A stretch of DNA of 64,000 nucleotides, from NCBI GenBank assembly GCA_902543145.1, contig CACBXG010000007.1, forward strand, positions 35,417-99,416, given 5' to 3'. This DNA is from an uncultured SAR116 cluster alpha proteobacterium. GTDB taxonomy: Bacteria > Pseudomonadota > Alphaproteobacteria > Puniceispirillales > Marisalimonadaceae. The notes beneath the pieces are model-generated. The model saw only the letters and a list, made by a program, of their open reading frames with translations, did not search any database and was not told the origin of the DNA. The number at the start of each line of letters is the position of its first letter. The first letter of the stretch is position 1. This document shows, one piece after another, positions 63,098-64,000 of the stretch. The position numbers were made by a program, and so were the translations under genes.

Positions 63098-64000
63098 TTA
63101 AATAAAAATATCATGTAATTTTTTTGGTAATTTTAACCCTAAGAATTTTAGGTTTTGTTTAAAATCTTCTGAGACTTCTGCTGTAATAGTTTCACTCTCA
63201 GGTATTCTAATTGAATAAGCGTGTAATTGTAAGTTATTTATATTATTTGGTATCCATTTAATCTGAGAAAGTTTCTTATGTTCTGGTAAATTTTGAGAAG
63301 ACATATAAACTTCTGATGTACCCCTATATTTATTATCTCCAACTATAGGAGCATTTATATATTCTAGATGAACTCTTAATTGATGAGTGCGACCTGTTTT
63401 TGGAAAAAGAGCAACTAAAGCCACGCGTGATCCAACCTTATCTAAAACTTTATAATCAGTTATAGCTCTTTTACCCATATTTTGGTCAACTGACATTCTT
63501 TGATAGTGTTTGGTACCAGATTTTGATAATGGCAAATCAATAGTACCTCCATGATCATTTGGACAAGGTGAAACAATTGCAAGATATGTTTTAATAATTT
63601 TTCGATCTTTAAAAAAAGATGCAAATTTTTTTGCTGCTTTATTGTCTTTTGCAAGCAACAATAAACCAGATGTGTCTTTGTCAATTCTGTGGACAAGTTT
63701 TAGTAAATTATTTTCAGTAGAAATACACTTTAGCATATCGTCGACATGGAGCTTTTGCTTACTACCTCCTTGTACAGCAAGACCGCTAGGTTTGTTTATC
63801 GCTATATATTCACTTGTTTCTTTTATAAATATTTTTTTAAATAAGTTTTTATATAAAGTTTCACTATAATCACTTATTTTTTTTACTTGAAAAGGCTCCT
63901 CAAAACTTATTTTTTGTGAATAATTTAGTTCTTGGCCAAAAGAAACATTAGTTGATGATTTAACTTTTTTTCCATCTAACAAAATCATTCCAGATCTTAA
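63098..64000 (-). CDS. rluC: RluA-family pseudouridine synthase (RluC-like), 5' end beyond window
   Basis: INKPSGLAVQGG, LVHRIDKDTSGLLLLAKD, GRTHQLRVHLEYINAPIVGDNKY; reading frame stays open past the tracked Met (LRSGMILLDGKKVKSS = S4 domain). Confidence 0.93.
   Translation of the reverse strand, partial: LRSGMILLDGKKVKSSTNVSFGQELNYSQKISFEEPFQVKKISDYSETLYKNLFKKIFIKETSEYIAINKPSGLAVQGGSKQKLHVDDMLKCISTENNLLKLVHRIDKDTSGLLLLAKDNKAAKKFASFFKDRKIIKTYLAIVSPCPNDHGGTIDLPLSKSGTKHYQRMSVDQNMGKRAITDYKVLDKVGSRVALVALFPKTGRTHQLRVHLEYINAPIVGDNKYRGTSEVYMSSQNLPEHKKLSQIKWIPNNINNLQLHAYSIRIPESETITAEVSEDFKQNLKFLGLKLPKKLHDIFI

Noticed and set aside
1-64000. CRISPR arrays, transposases, toxin-antitoxin or classical phage-defence operons
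   Set aside because: No regularly spaced repeats or recognisable genes of these types were seen in either strand.

Overview
This AT-rich window looks like core chromosome from a streamlined, probably marine alphaproteobacterium (taxonomy inferred from gene content and order only). Conserved alphaproteobacterial blocks are easy to recognise: infA-maf-rng-yacG-tRNA-Phe; murA-DUF2948-hisG-hisD; thrS-infC-rpmI-rplT-pheS-pheT; gltB-gltD; rnd-lptC-lptA-lptB-ptsN; tRNA-Ala/TIGR02300-aroA-cmk-rpsA-ihfB; trpF-trpB-trpA-accD-folC-trxA; tsaE-ahcY-chvG-chvI; polA; lipB; rluC-HAD-ATP12. I found four tRNAs (Phe, Thr, Ala, Leu). I found no CRISPR array, integrase, transposase, prophage or recognisable defence system. 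Nothing here amounts to a clear new biological system. The best leads are: a tsaE gene split by a frameshift at an A10 run; probable non-canonical start codons for infC (AUA) and lptB (CUG); an exonuclease I gene where alphaproteobacteria usually carry addAB; a coupled DUF1800/DUF1501 secreted pair with an unexplained C-terminal extension; and a duplicated aldolase/2-hydroxyacid dehydrogenase module. Three genes missing from the ORF track were added: yacG, a 55-aa small ORF, and a partial TauE/SafE gene at the left edge.
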